Shown here piece by piece: positions 1-6,657 of a DNA stretch of 23,349 nt (positions are counted from its first letter, which is position 1; each line of letters opens with the position of its first letter). The notes under the pieces were generated by a model that worked only from the letters and a program-made list of their open reading frames with translations, searched no databases and had not been told where the DNA came from. This DNA is from Chloroflexota bacterium (lineage in GTDB: Bacteria; Chloroflexota; Limnocylindria; P2-11E): contig VBGS01000003.1 of assembly GCA_005889445.1 (NCBI GenBank), positions 1-23,349 on the forward strand, in the 5' to 3' direction. The translations under genes were made by a program, and so were the position numbers.

Positions 1-1250
1 GCCGACGTCGCGGTCGCGGTCCCGGGGACCTTCTCGGACGTCGTGACCGGCGAACCGACCTGGGTGCCGCTGGAGCCCGCGCAGATCCCGTTCGTGAGCT
101 GTGACGGAGAGCAGAGGTAGAACGTCACCGTCCCCGTCGGGGTCGGTGCGGTCCCGCCGCCGCCGCTCGTGCTTCCGACGATGTCCGCTGTGTCGGTGAT
201 CGGGGTCGTCGAGCCGAGGGTGCGGTTCGCCGTCGAGGACGGCGTGGTCGTCAGCGACACGGTGCACTCGCCGAGCCTGCCGCGGGCGAAGTCGAAGAGC
301 GTCGCGGTCAGGGACTGCGACGAGCGGGTGTCAGCGATGAACACGTTGAAGCACCTGCCGCCGAGGTTCTTCGCCGTGAGGTCGACGCCTCCCTCGAAGA
401 ACTCTGAGGTCCGAAGCGTGTTGCCCGGACCGTCCTGTTTGTTCGACGTGGGCCACGGCGTCGTGATCGAGGTGTTGATGGGCAACGGTCCGGAGTTCGT
501 CGTCGCACAGACGGCGTCGAGCCCGGCCGTCGACTTGCAGTCGACGCCGTGTGCGGCGGGCGTCGTATTGAGCGCGCCGCCGGCGCCGCCGTCCCAGCGG
601 TACACGTCGATCGTGCTCACGCCGCCGCCGTTCGTGAACGCGGAGACCACCAGCAGGTCGCCATCCACGTGGTTCCCGGTGAAGGCGACGCTGGGGCCGG
701 CCGACACGCAGCCGGCGTTGTCCTGGAGGAACCAGAAAGCGACGTTCCCGTCGCCGGTGTTGGCGTTGCGCTCCAGGCCGAAGTAGAGGATCTGATGGTT
801 GTTCGCGGGGTTGGTGTACGCCAGCGCGTAGGCGTTCATGATGTCGATCTTGCTGTTGACGTTGTTGTCGAAGTTGCACTGCCATCCAGGCGTGATGTTC
901 AGGGTGTCCTTGCTGCCCGTCGAGAACGTCGTCTGGTCGGCGGTGTTGAACGAGCCGTCCCCGTTCGTCGCGAAGTCCCTATCGAAGCCAGAGTTTGTGA
1001 AGCCCCCGGTCAGTGACCCTGCGACCGGATTGCCCGACGAGTCGAAGAAGCTGTCCCAGTCGAGGGTCTGCGTCGTCCCGCCGACCGACGTCGTGGTGCT
1101 CGCCCTGACGTCGCCGTCGAGCTGGAACTGAAGGTCGTGAACGGCGTACGCGATGGCCGGGGCAAGCAGCGCGAACAGCATGGCCGCGACGATCGGCACC
1201 GCGAGTCGGAGTCGGCGCCGGCTTGGGGTCGGGCCGCCCTGATGTGTCAT
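1..1250 (-). CDS. Secreted Ig-like repeat surface protein, 3' end outside window
   Basis: An open frame runs leftward without a stop from ATG at 1250 to the window edge, giving 416 codons of an unfinished protein. The start is supported by GGGAGAGC just upstream on the minus strand. Residues 1-36 form a classical signal peptide: arginines (SRRRLRLA), a hydrophobic core (VPIVAAMLFALLAPAIA) and an AYA cleavage site before VHDL. The mature part is rich in Asn, Thr, Gly and Ser, with few lysines and scattered cysteines. Near residue 375 begins a stretch (TPTGTVTFYLC) typical of bacterial Ig-like domains (Big_3_5 type) found in large surface proteins. The protein is therefore probably exported and may be an adhesin or envelope protein. 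Binding partner and anchor are unknown because the C terminus is missing. The family call for residues 40-370 is open. Confidence 0.75.
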   Translation of the reverse strand, partial: MTHQGGPTPSRRRLRLAVPIVAAMLFALLAPAIAYAVHDLQFQLDGDVRASTTTSVGGTTQTLDWDSFFDSSGNPVAGSLTGGFTNSGFDRDFATNGDGSFNTADQTTFSTGSKDTLNITPGWQCNFDNNVNSKIDIMNAYALAYTNPANNHQILYFGLERNANTGDGNVAFWFLQDNAGCVSAGPSVAFTGNHVDGDLLVVSAFTNGGGVSTIDVYRWDGGAGGALNTTPAAHGVDCKSTAGLDAVCATTNSGPLPINTSITTPWPTSNKQDGPGNTLRTSEFFEGGVDLTAKNLGGRCFNVFIADTRSSQSLTATLFDFARGRLGECTVSLTTTPSSTANRTLGSTTPITDTADIVGSTSGGGGTAPTPTGTVTFYLCSPSQLTNGICAGSSGTQVGSPVTTSEKVPGTATATS

Positions 1251-1490
1251 AGAAGCTCTCCCTTTTTCTCGATGCGTCGCCCTTCGTGGCTCTTGCCAGG
1301 GCGCAGGAGAGACGCGCGGCAGCGCCGGAGCCCACCTCCCCGGGGCGCTTTCTCGCTGCCATAGGGTGTCCCACCCGTTCCTACCGGCCCGCGAATGAAG
1401 CCACCGGCCGGAAAGCGCGTAAATGGCGAATACCAGGACACCGCGCCGGCGGCGCCGTACCGAAGTCCATGTACCGGGCGTCGACAAAAC

Positions 1491-1506
1491 GCGAGGGAAT
1501 CCTCGC
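1491..1506. repeat. Inverted repeat GCGAGG-GAAT-CCTCGC, candidate operator
   Basis: A perfect 6-base inverted repeat with a 4-base centre lies 13 bases upstream of the putative -35 box of the LuxR-type gene. This is a position where an activator or autoregulator could bind. In GC-rich DNA a 6+6 repeat can occur by chance, so the operator role is inference only. Confidence 0.25.
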
Positions 1507-1519
1507 AATCCTCGACGAG

Positions 1520-1548
1520 TTGCCGGTTGCGTGTTGGGTCGCTAGATT
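1520..1548 (+). promoter_or_regulatory. Candidate sigma70 promoter of the LuxR-type gene
   Basis: TTGCCG at 1520-1525 and TAGATT at 1543-1548 are separated by exactly 17 bases, each matching four of six consensus positions. Initiation would fall near 1555, leaving a leader of about 25 bases before GTG 1580. This supports the downstream start codon chosen for the gene. Confidence 0.4.
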
Positions 1549-1579
1549 TCCAGCCGCACGGCGCGGGTGGGGGCGACAG

Positions 1580-2182
1580 GTGGTCTTGACGCGAGCGCGC
1601 TCGATCCTTGTCTATGACAGGACGGGCGATGTCTTCGATCGGCTCCGGCGCACGGGGATCGGCTCCCCGCTGTGGCGGGTCAGCGCCCTGCCGGCGGATC
1701 GCGATCTCGACCGGGTGGACCTCGCCGTCGTCGCTCTCTACGAGCGCTCCGACTGGACGGCCGTCGGCGCGCTCGTTCGTCGTATTCCCACGGTGGTCGT
1801 CGCGGGTGCTCCCGATCCCGGTGGCGCGGCTCGCGCGCTTGCCTCGGGGGCGTTCGGGTATCTCGAGGTCGGGTTCTCATCGCGGGCGCTCAGGCGCGCC
1901 ATCGTGGGAGCGATCCGGGGTGAGCCGGCATATTCCCGTGCGATTCTCGGCGACCGGATCCGCACGGAGATCGGCACGACGGGAGCCCGGGCGGCGCGCG
2001 CCTTCGCCCTGACGCCGCGGCAGCGGGAGGTGGTCGCTCTGATCGCGACGGGTGCGTCGGACAAGGAGATCGGCACGGCGCTCGGGATCGCGACGGGCAC
2101 CGCGCAGAAGCACGTGACGCGTGTCCTGAAGCGGCTGGACGTGCCGAATCGGGCGGCGGCGGTGGCGGCGACCCTGGTGTAG
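1580..2182 (+). CDS. LuxR-type response-regulator-like transcription factor with degenerate receiver
   Basis: A 200-residue DNA-binding regulator. Residues 1-120 look like a receiver (REC) fold with alternating hydrophobic strands, ending in GAFGYLEVGFSSRALRRAI, which mirrors the C-terminal half of NarL-type receivers. The acidic pocket is missing, the expected phospho-acceptor Asp is replaced (VDLAVVALYERSD) and the conserved Lys of GYLxK is Val, so phosphorylation is unlikely. Residues 144-200 are a complete LuxR/GerE helix-turn-helix: LTPRQREVVALIATGASDKE followed by IGTALGIATGTAQKHV. The GTG start at 1580 is preceded by a G-rich Shine-Dalgarno and a promoter. Earlier in-frame ATGs at 1469 and 1286 would add sequence without recognisable character. 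It diverges from the secreted protein gene, a plausible target. Its stop abuts the stop of the convergent gene at 2183. Confidence 0.8.
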   Translation: MVLTRARSILVYDRTGDVFDRLRRTGIGSPLWRVSALPADRDLDRVDLAVVALYERSDWTAVGALVRRIPTVVVAGAPDPGGAARALASGAFGYLEVGFSSRALRRAIVGAIRGEPAYSRAILGDRIRTEIGTTGARAARAFALTPRQREVVALIATGASDKEIGTALGIATGTAQKHVTRVLKRLDVPNRAAAVAATLV

Positions 2183-2581
2183 CTAGACTGCCGGCCGCAG
2201 CCGGACCGGGGGCTGCCGTCCGAGGACGACGTCGCATGCTCGCAGGAGCTCCTCCCAGACCGCGGGCGAGACCTCCTTGCGGGCGATGACGTGCTGGCCG
2301 CCTTTCACGACCTCATCGCCGTCGGCGACGTAGTCCGCGCGCGCGGGATCGTGAAGGTCGAGATACCAAGCCTGGCGCGCCAGCCGTTGGCCCTCGGGGA
2401 CGAGCGGCATGCTTTCGAGCTCCGTCTCGCCGAAGCCGGCGAGGACGCGGTGCTCCGCGCGCACCTCGAGCGCGGTACGGCGAGCTTGCCCGGGGTGCGA
2501 AAGCGGCTCGTCATCGGACATCAGGACCTCCCAGCGGCGGGAGGTGCCGCGCGGGACCGGCGCTTCGTCGTATTTGGCCAT
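2183..2581 (-). CDS. Hypothetical protein, 132 aa
   Basis: I do not recognise the family. From ATG at 2581 the product is 132 residues, charged and soluble, with no signal peptide or membrane segment. It starts MAKYDEAPVPRG and contains an Asp/Glu/Arg-rich middle (YLDLHDPARADYVADGDEVV) and a lysine/valine segment near residue 95. The C-terminal half is predicted helical (SPAVWEELLRACDVVLG). The frame stays open upstream to ATG 2920, but that extension would run through the rpsB leader and coding region, so it is not used. An internal start at MSDDEPL (residue 21) is possible. It converges with the LuxR-type gene and diverges from the rpsB promoter. Moderate confidence that it is expressed. 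Confidence 0.55.
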   Translation of the reverse strand: MAKYDEAPVPRGTSRRWEVLMSDDEPLSHPGQARRTALEVRAEHRVLAGFGETELESMPLVPEGQRLARQAWYLDLHDPARADYVADGDEVVKGGQHVIARKEVSPAVWEELLRACDVVLGRQPPVRLRPAV

Positions 2582-2637
2582 CTGTGCGAGGTACCCCGCA
2601 CCGGGCGTGCCAGTGTCGGCGTGCGTCCTCGCGGCGG

Positions 2638-2643
2638 TACAAT
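2638..2643 (+). promoter_or_regulatory. -10 box (TACAAT) of the rpsB operon
   Basis: TACAAT matches the sigma70 -10 consensus at five of six positions and stands out in very GC-rich surroundings. The -35 region about 17-18 bases upstream (around 2614-2620) is weak. Transcription would begin near 2650, giving an rpsB leader of about 117 bases. Confidence 0.45.
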
Positions 2644-2649
2644 TACCTC

Positions 2650-2766
2650 GGATCGGGCGCGAGCCCGGTACGACGCACGCCTCTTCTCCATTGCGCCGAC
2701 GGACCCTCGCCGCGCTGCGGCGCCCAGCGGAGCGACGAAGAGGCGGAGGAAATAAGGGAGAAACGC
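2650..2766 (+). promoter_or_regulatory. Structured 5' leader of rpsB, candidate autoregulatory element
   Basis: The untranslated leader holds two compact hairpins. The first, 2652-2669, has seven pairs including one G-T wobble and a GCGA (GNRA-class) tetraloop between CGGGC and GCCCG. The second, 2708-2722, is CGCCGC-GCT-GCGGCG. An alternative pairing of CGCTG (2713-2717) with CAGCG (2725-2729) would compete with it. A Shine-Dalgarno (GGGAG, 2756-2760) precedes GTG 2767. Ribosomal protein S2 represses its own operon through the leader in some bacteria. Whether this leader does so is inference. Confidence 0.35.
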
Positions 2767-3554
2767 GTGGCAGTCGTGACAATGAAACAGCTCTTGGAGT
2801 CCGGGGTGAGGCGTACGTCTTCATGCGCGACCTCGCCGCGGACGGCGGCCAGGTCCTGTTCGTCGGGACGAAGAAGCAGGCGCAGGAGTCGATCGCGGAG
2901 GAGGCCAAGCGCTGCGGCATGCACTACATCAACCAGCGCTGGCTCGGTGGATTCCTTACGAACTTCGTGACGATCCAGAAGCGGATCCAGCGTCTCAACG
3001 ACCTGAACGAGCGGAAGGAGCGAGGCGACTTCGCGACGATGCCGAAGAAGGACGCGCAGCGCCTCGAGGATGAGCTCACCCACCTGGATCGTTACTTCGC
3101 CGGCGTCCGAGAGCTCAAGCGCCCGCCGACGGCCCTCTTCATCGTCGATCCGCACCGAGAGCACATCGCGGTCGACGAGGCGCGTCGACTTGAGATACCG
3201 GTCGCGGCCATGGTCGACACGAACTGCGATCCCGATCTCATTGACGTGATCATTCCGGCGAACGACGACGCGATCCGCGCCGTGAAGCTGATCTGCCAGA
3301 AGATGGCCGACGCGATCATCGAAGGGCGTCAGCAGTTCGACGCATCGCGCAAGGAGGCGTCACCCGAGGACATGGGCTACGCCCCGTCGACCACACCCGA
3401 GCAGTACGAGGGCGGCCTTGGGATCCCGCGCGCGAAGCGGACGCCACGCGTGTACGAGCCTGAGGAGGACGAGGAGTTCCCGATCGGCAAGCAGCGATAC
3501 GAGGACGCGACCGAGGAGGTCGAGGTCGCGACGGAGAAGAAAGAGGGCGAGTGA
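2767..3554 (+). CDS. rpsB: 30S ribosomal protein S2, reading frame broken by internal deletion
   Basis: S2 is an essential small-subunit protein needed for S1 attachment. Translation from GTG 2767 gives the canonical N terminus (MAVVTMKQLLESGV), then leaves the S2 frame. The family sequence resumes in another frame at 2808 with EAYVFMRDLAADGG, FVGTKKQAQESIAEEAKRCG and INQRWLGGFLTNF, and continues to the stop at 3554. The segment usually starting HFGHQTRRWNP and running to just before EAY, about 37 residues, is absent. About 112 bases seem to be lost at 2806-2811, shifting the frame. The rest is full length, with an acidic C-terminal tail. As the gene is essential and otherwise undecayed, an assembly or sequence error is more likely than a true pseudogene. 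tsf follows with a one-base overlap. Confidence 0.88.
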
Positions 3555-4030
3555 TGGCGAACTCGAGGGACGAGGTCAAGCGCCTGCGCGAGGAGACCGG
3601 CGCGGGCGTGATGGACTGCAAGCGTGCGCTCGAAGAGGCGAAGGGCGACTTCGACCGGGCGAAATCCTTGATCAAGGAGCGCGGGCTCGCGCGTGCCCAG
3701 AAGAAGGCGGGCCGCGAGGCCAAGGAAGGCATCGTCGAGGCGTACGTCCACGGCGGCGGCCGGATCGGCGCGCTCGTGGAGCTCTCGAGCGAGACCGACT
3801 TCGTCGCGCGCAACGACGAATTCCGCGAGCTCGCTCGCGAGATCGCGATGCAGGTCGCGGCGATGGACCCGCAGGACATCGACGAGCTCCTCGCGCAGGC
3901 GTACATCCGCGACGCGTCGAAGACGATCGGCGAGCTGGTGACGACGCTCGCCTCGACGACGGGGGAGAACGTGCGCGTACGCCGCTTCGCTCGGTTCCAG
4001 CTGGGCGGGTCGAACGGCGAGGCAGCCTAA
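3554..4030 (+). CDS. tsf: Elongation factor Ts, short form
   Basis: EF-Ts is the nucleotide-exchange factor that releases GDP from EF-Tu. Residues 1-45 form the UBA-like N-terminal domain with the family motif REETGAGVMDCKRALEEAKG. The core follows with SSETDFVARNDEF, the site contacting EF-Tu. At 158 residues it is much shorter than the E. coli protein (about 280) and lacks the second core subdomain and coiled coil. Other short bacterial EF-Ts proteins, such as that of Thermus (about 196), also lack much of this. The start ATG overlaps the rpsB stop by one base. A GTG one codon earlier (3551) is also possible. pyrH follows after 10 bases. Confidence 0.93.
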   Translation: MANSRDEVKRLREETGAGVMDCKRALEEAKGDFDRAKSLIKERGLARAQKKAGREAKEGIVEAYVHGGGRIGALVELSSETDFVARNDEFRELAREIAMQVAAMDPQDIDELLAQAYIRDASKTIGELVTTLASTTGENVRVRRFARFQLGGSNGEAA

Positions 4031-4040
4031 ACTGCCGCGG

Positions 4041-4772
4041 ATGCCGGGACCGACGACCGCCAAGTACCACCGCGTCCTGCTGAAGCTCTCCGGCGAAGCG
4101 CTTCTCGGCGATCGCAAGTTCGGCATCTCACCCGATTACACCCTCTACCTCGCCGAGGAGATCAAGAAGATCCACGACCTCGGTGTCGAGATCGGCGTGG
4201 TCATCGGAGGCGGGAACATCATGCGCGGCGCCGCGGTCGCCGAGCACGGGATCGAGCGCGCGACCGCCGATTACATGGGCATGCTCGCCATGGTGATCAA
4301 TGCCCTGGCCCTGCAGTCGCAGCTCGAGTCGCTTGGCGTTCCAGTGCGCGTGCAGTCGGCGATCACGATCGCCGAGGTCGCGGAGCCGTACATCCGCCGC
4401 CGCGCGATCCACCATCTCGAGAAGGGTTACGTCGTGATCTTCGCGGCGGGCACGGGCAACCCCTTCTTCACCTCGGACACCGCGGCGACACTGCGTGCCG
4501 CCGAGATCAACGCCGACGTGATCCTCATGGGCAAGAACGCGGTCGACGGCGTCTACGACGCGGACCCGCGTCAGGTCGCCGGGGCGAAGAAGTTCGATTC
4601 GCTCCAACACCACGATCTCCTCGACAAGCGCCTCGGGGTCATGGATGCGACGGCCGCGGCGCTCGCCGAGGAGCGGAAGATGCCGATCATCGTGTTCGAT
4701 ATCTCGCAAGCCGACGCCATGGTCCGTGCCGCCAAGGGCGAGCCCATCGGCACGCTCGTCTCGAGCCGCTAG
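4041..4772 (+). CDS. pyrH: UMP kinase
   Basis: Hexameric bacterial uridylate kinase of the amino-acid kinase fold, converting UMP to UDP with ATP in pyrimidine nucleotide synthesis. The 243-residue length is typical. Family motifs are clear: KLSGEALLG at residue 15, the glycine loop VIGGGNIMRG, ATADYMGMLAMVINALALQS around residues 75-95, and the acceptor and ATP regions AAGTGNPFFTSDTAA and GVYDADPR. It starts at ATG 4041, 10 bases after tsf, and ends 2 bases before frr. The tsf-pyrH-frr order is a widely conserved translation operon. No anomaly seen. Confidence 0.96.
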   Translation: MPGPTTAKYHRVLLKLSGEALLGDRKFGISPDYTLYLAEEIKKIHDLGVEIGVVIGGGNIMRGAAVAEHGIERATADYMGMLAMVINALALQSQLESLGVPVRVQSAITIAEVAEPYIRRRAIHHLEKGYVVIFAAGTGNPFFTSDTAATLRAAEINADVILMGKNAVDGVYDADPRQVAGAKKFDSLQHHDLLDKRLGVMDATAAALAEERKMPIIVFDISQADAMVRAAKGEPIGTLVSSR

Positions 4773-4774
4773 CC

Positions 4775-5335
4775 GTGGCTCTGGAAGAGATCCTCACGCA
4801 GACCGAAGCACGGATGAAGAAGGCGCTCGACGCGCTGAGGCATGACCTCACGACGGTGCGGACCGGCCGCGCGGCCCCCAGCCTCGTCGAGCAGCTCGAG
4901 GTCGATGCCTACGGTGCCGCGACGCCGCTCGTGTCGCTCGCGGCGATCAGCGCGCCCGAGCCGCGGCAGATCGTGATCCAACCATGGGACCGCAACCTCA
5001 TCAAGGCGATCGAGAAGGCGATCATCGGCTCGGATCTGGGGCTCACCCCGGGGAACGACGGCGCGGTGATCCGCCTCAACATCCCGGCGCTCAACGAGGA
5101 GCGACGCCGCGATCTGGTAAAGCTGCTGCACAAGAAGGTCGAGGACGGTCGCGTCGAGATCCGCACGCTCCGTCGCCACGCGCACGACGAGCTGAAATCG
5201 AAAGAGAAGAGCGCCGGCGTGACCACCGACGAGGTGAAGCGCCTCGAGGCGCAGCTCCAAAAGCTCACCGACCGCTACATCCTCATCGCTGACGAGCTCG
5301 GACAGGCGAAGGAGAAGGAGATCCTCTCCGTTTGA
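4775..5335 (+). CDS. frr: Ribosome recycling factor
   Basis: RRF splits post-termination ribosomes together with EF-G. The 186-residue length matches the family. Conserved segments include TTVRTGRAAPSLVEQLEVDA near residue 28, PWDRNLIKAIEKAI, LNIPALNEERRRDLVKLLHK in the long helix, and RTLRRHAHDELK. The start is GTG 4775, two bases after the pyrH stop. The TGA stop overlaps the TTG start of uppS, so translation is probably coupled. Confidence 0.96.
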   Translation: MALEEILTQTEARMKKALDALRHDLTTVRTGRAAPSLVEQLEVDAYGAATPLVSLAAISAPEPRQIVIQPWDRNLIKAIEKAIIGSDLGLTPGNDGAVIRLNIPALNEERRRDLVKLLHKKVEDGRVEIRTLRRHAHDELKSKEKSAGVTTDEVKRLEAQLQKLTDRYILIADELGQAKEKEILSV

Positions 5336-6021
5336 CCGGCGCCGTCCCACAGCACATCGCGATCGTGATGGACGGCAACCGGCGCTGGGCGAGGAACCGT
5401 CATCTGCCCGCGATCGCCGGTCACCGCGCGGGCGTCGAGACGATCCGCCGCACGGTACGCGCCGCTCGAGAGCGCGGCGTCGAGTACGTGACCCTCTTCA
5501 GCTTCTCGACCGAGAACTGGACGCGTGGCGAGGAAGAGGTCGGCGCGCTCATGGCGCTGCTCGAGGAGACCATCCGCCGCGAGACGAAGACGCTCGTCGA
5601 GGACGGCGTTCGGCTCAAGGTGATCGGTCGGCTGGGCGAGCTCTCGGAACGGCTTCAGAAGGCGATCGCCGGGTCCGTCGAGGCGACGTCCGGCGGGACG
5701 CGGGGCACGATGACGCTGGCGTTCAATTACGGCGGGCGCGCGGAGATCGTGGACGCGGTGCGGCGTCTCGTCGACGATCAGGTCCCGGCGGCCGAAGTCG
5801 ATGAGGCCGCGCTGGCGAAACGCCTGTACGCGCCGGACCACCCGGATCCGGATCTCCTCATCCGCACCGGCGGAGAGCTCCGTGTCTCGAACTTCCTGCT
5901 GTGGGAGGTCGCCTACGCGGAGATGTGGGCGACCGAGGTGCTGTGGCCCGATTTTTCGGTCGCGGATCTCGACCAGGCGCTTGCGTCGTACGCCGAGCGC
6001 GAGCGGCGATTCGGCCGTTAG
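5332..6021 (+). CDS. uppS: Isoprenyl transferase (undecaprenyl diphosphate synthase)
   Basis: A cis-prenyltransferase that elongates FPP with IPP to the C55 carrier lipid for peptidoglycan and other envelope polymers. The catalytic motif HIAIVMDGNRRWA places the Mg-binding Asp at residue 14. Further family motifs are GHRAGVETIR, LFSFSTENWTRGEEEV, FNYGGRAEIVDA, and the C-terminal PDLLIRTGGELRVSNFLLWE and EVLWPDF. The 229-residue length is normal. The TTG start at 5332 overlaps the frr stop. No other start lies before the catalytic motif except GTG 5365, which sits inside it, so TTG is well supported. cdsA overlaps by one base. Confidence 0.95.
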   Translation: MTGAVPQHIAIVMDGNRRWARNRHLPAIAGHRAGVETIRRTVRAARERGVEYVTLFSFSTENWTRGEEEVGALMALLEETIRRETKTLVEDGVRLKVIGRLGELSERLQKAIAGSVEATSGGTRGTMTLAFNYGGRAEIVDAVRRLVDDQVPAAEVDEAALAKRLYAPDHPDPDLLIRTGGELRVSNFLLWEVAYAEMWATEVLWPDFSVADLDQALASYAERERRFGR

Positions 6022-6650
6022 TGCGAGACCTTTCGCGGCGCACGATCACCGCGATCGTCTACGCGGTCGTGGTTCTGGTCGCCGTATTCACCCCGCCGCC
6101 CTTTTTTGCCGCGGTCCTCGTCTTCGCCGCGGCACTCGGCTCCCTGGAGCTCGTGGCTCTCCGTCGAGCAGGCATTTCGGCGATCCTCGAGGGAGTGCTT
6201 CTGGTCACCGGCTGCGTGTCGCTCTACTTCCTACGGAGTCTTGGCGATCCGTCTGGGTCGCTCCTCGTCACGATCCTGGCTGTCTGGGCAGCCGACGTGA
6301 CCGCGTATCTCGTCGGCTCTTCGTTCGGTAAGCGAAAGATCGCTCCGACAGTCAGCCCGGGGAAAACCTGGGAAGGAACGCTCGCCGGATTTCTTGCCGC
6401 TGGGGGCGTCGTCCTCCTGGCGATGGCTCCGATGGGGATCTACCCGTGGGCCGTGCTCGCTGCGTTGACCATCGGGCCGGTCGCTTTTGCCGGTGACCTG
6501 CTCGAGAGCTGGCTGAAGCGGCGAGCGGGCGTCAAGGACTCAGGAACGCTCCTTCCCGGCCACGGCGGGGTGCTGGACCGTATCGATTCGCTGATCGCGG
6601 CGGCACCTCTCGTCGCTCTCTTGATCGTGTTCACAGGTCGAATGGGATGA
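6021..6650 (+). CDS. cdsA: Phosphatidate cytidylyltransferase
   Basis: An integral membrane enzyme making CDP-diacylglycerol from phosphatidic acid and CTP, the entry point to phospholipids. It has about six hydrophobic segments in 209 residues. The C-terminal signature is complete from S163 to D189: SWLKRRAGVKDSGTLLPGHG followed by GVLDRID, fitting the known CDP-alcohol cytidylyltransferase pattern. Upstream lies the conserved KRKIAPTVSPGKTWEGT loop. The protein is shorter than E. coli CdsA (about 285) because N-terminal helices are missing, a form seen in other phyla. The GTG start overlaps the uppS stop by one base. Although the frame is open further upstream, that sequence is uppS coding. 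Confidence 0.92.
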   Translation: MRDLSRRTITAIVYAVVVLVAVFTPPPFFAAVLVFAAALGSLELVALRRAGISAILEGVLLVTGCVSLYFLRSLGDPSGSLLVTILAVWAADVTAYLVGSSFGKRKIAPTVSPGKTWEGTLAGFLAAGGVVLLAMAPMGIYPWAVLAALTIGPVAFAGDLLESWLKRRAGVKDSGTLLPGHGGVLDRIDSLIAAAPLVALLIVFTGRMG

Positions 6651-6657
6651 TGGGTTG

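Larger units (their letters stand above)
1251..1579. other. Divergent intergenic region with control elements
   Basis: About 330 bases separate the minus-strand secreted protein from the plus-strand LuxR-type gene. The regulator's frame stays open upstream to ATG 1286 (also ATG 1469), but the translated sequence there shows no domain and its composition is unlike the gene body, so I treat it as non-coding. It holds a perfect short inverted repeat at 1491-1506 and a sigma70-like promoter at 1520-1548. I found no convincing promoter for the minus-strand gene. Confidence 0.55.

Noticed and set aside
169..1131. Plus-strand open frames in the first 1.1 kb
   Set aside because: They oppose a continuous minus-strand protein with signal peptide and ribosome site. 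The plus translations lack any domain.
1286..1579. N-terminal extension of the LuxR-type regulator
   Set aside because: The extension shows no domain, overlaps the promoter and inverted repeat, and the GTG at 1580 has a ribosome site at the right distance.
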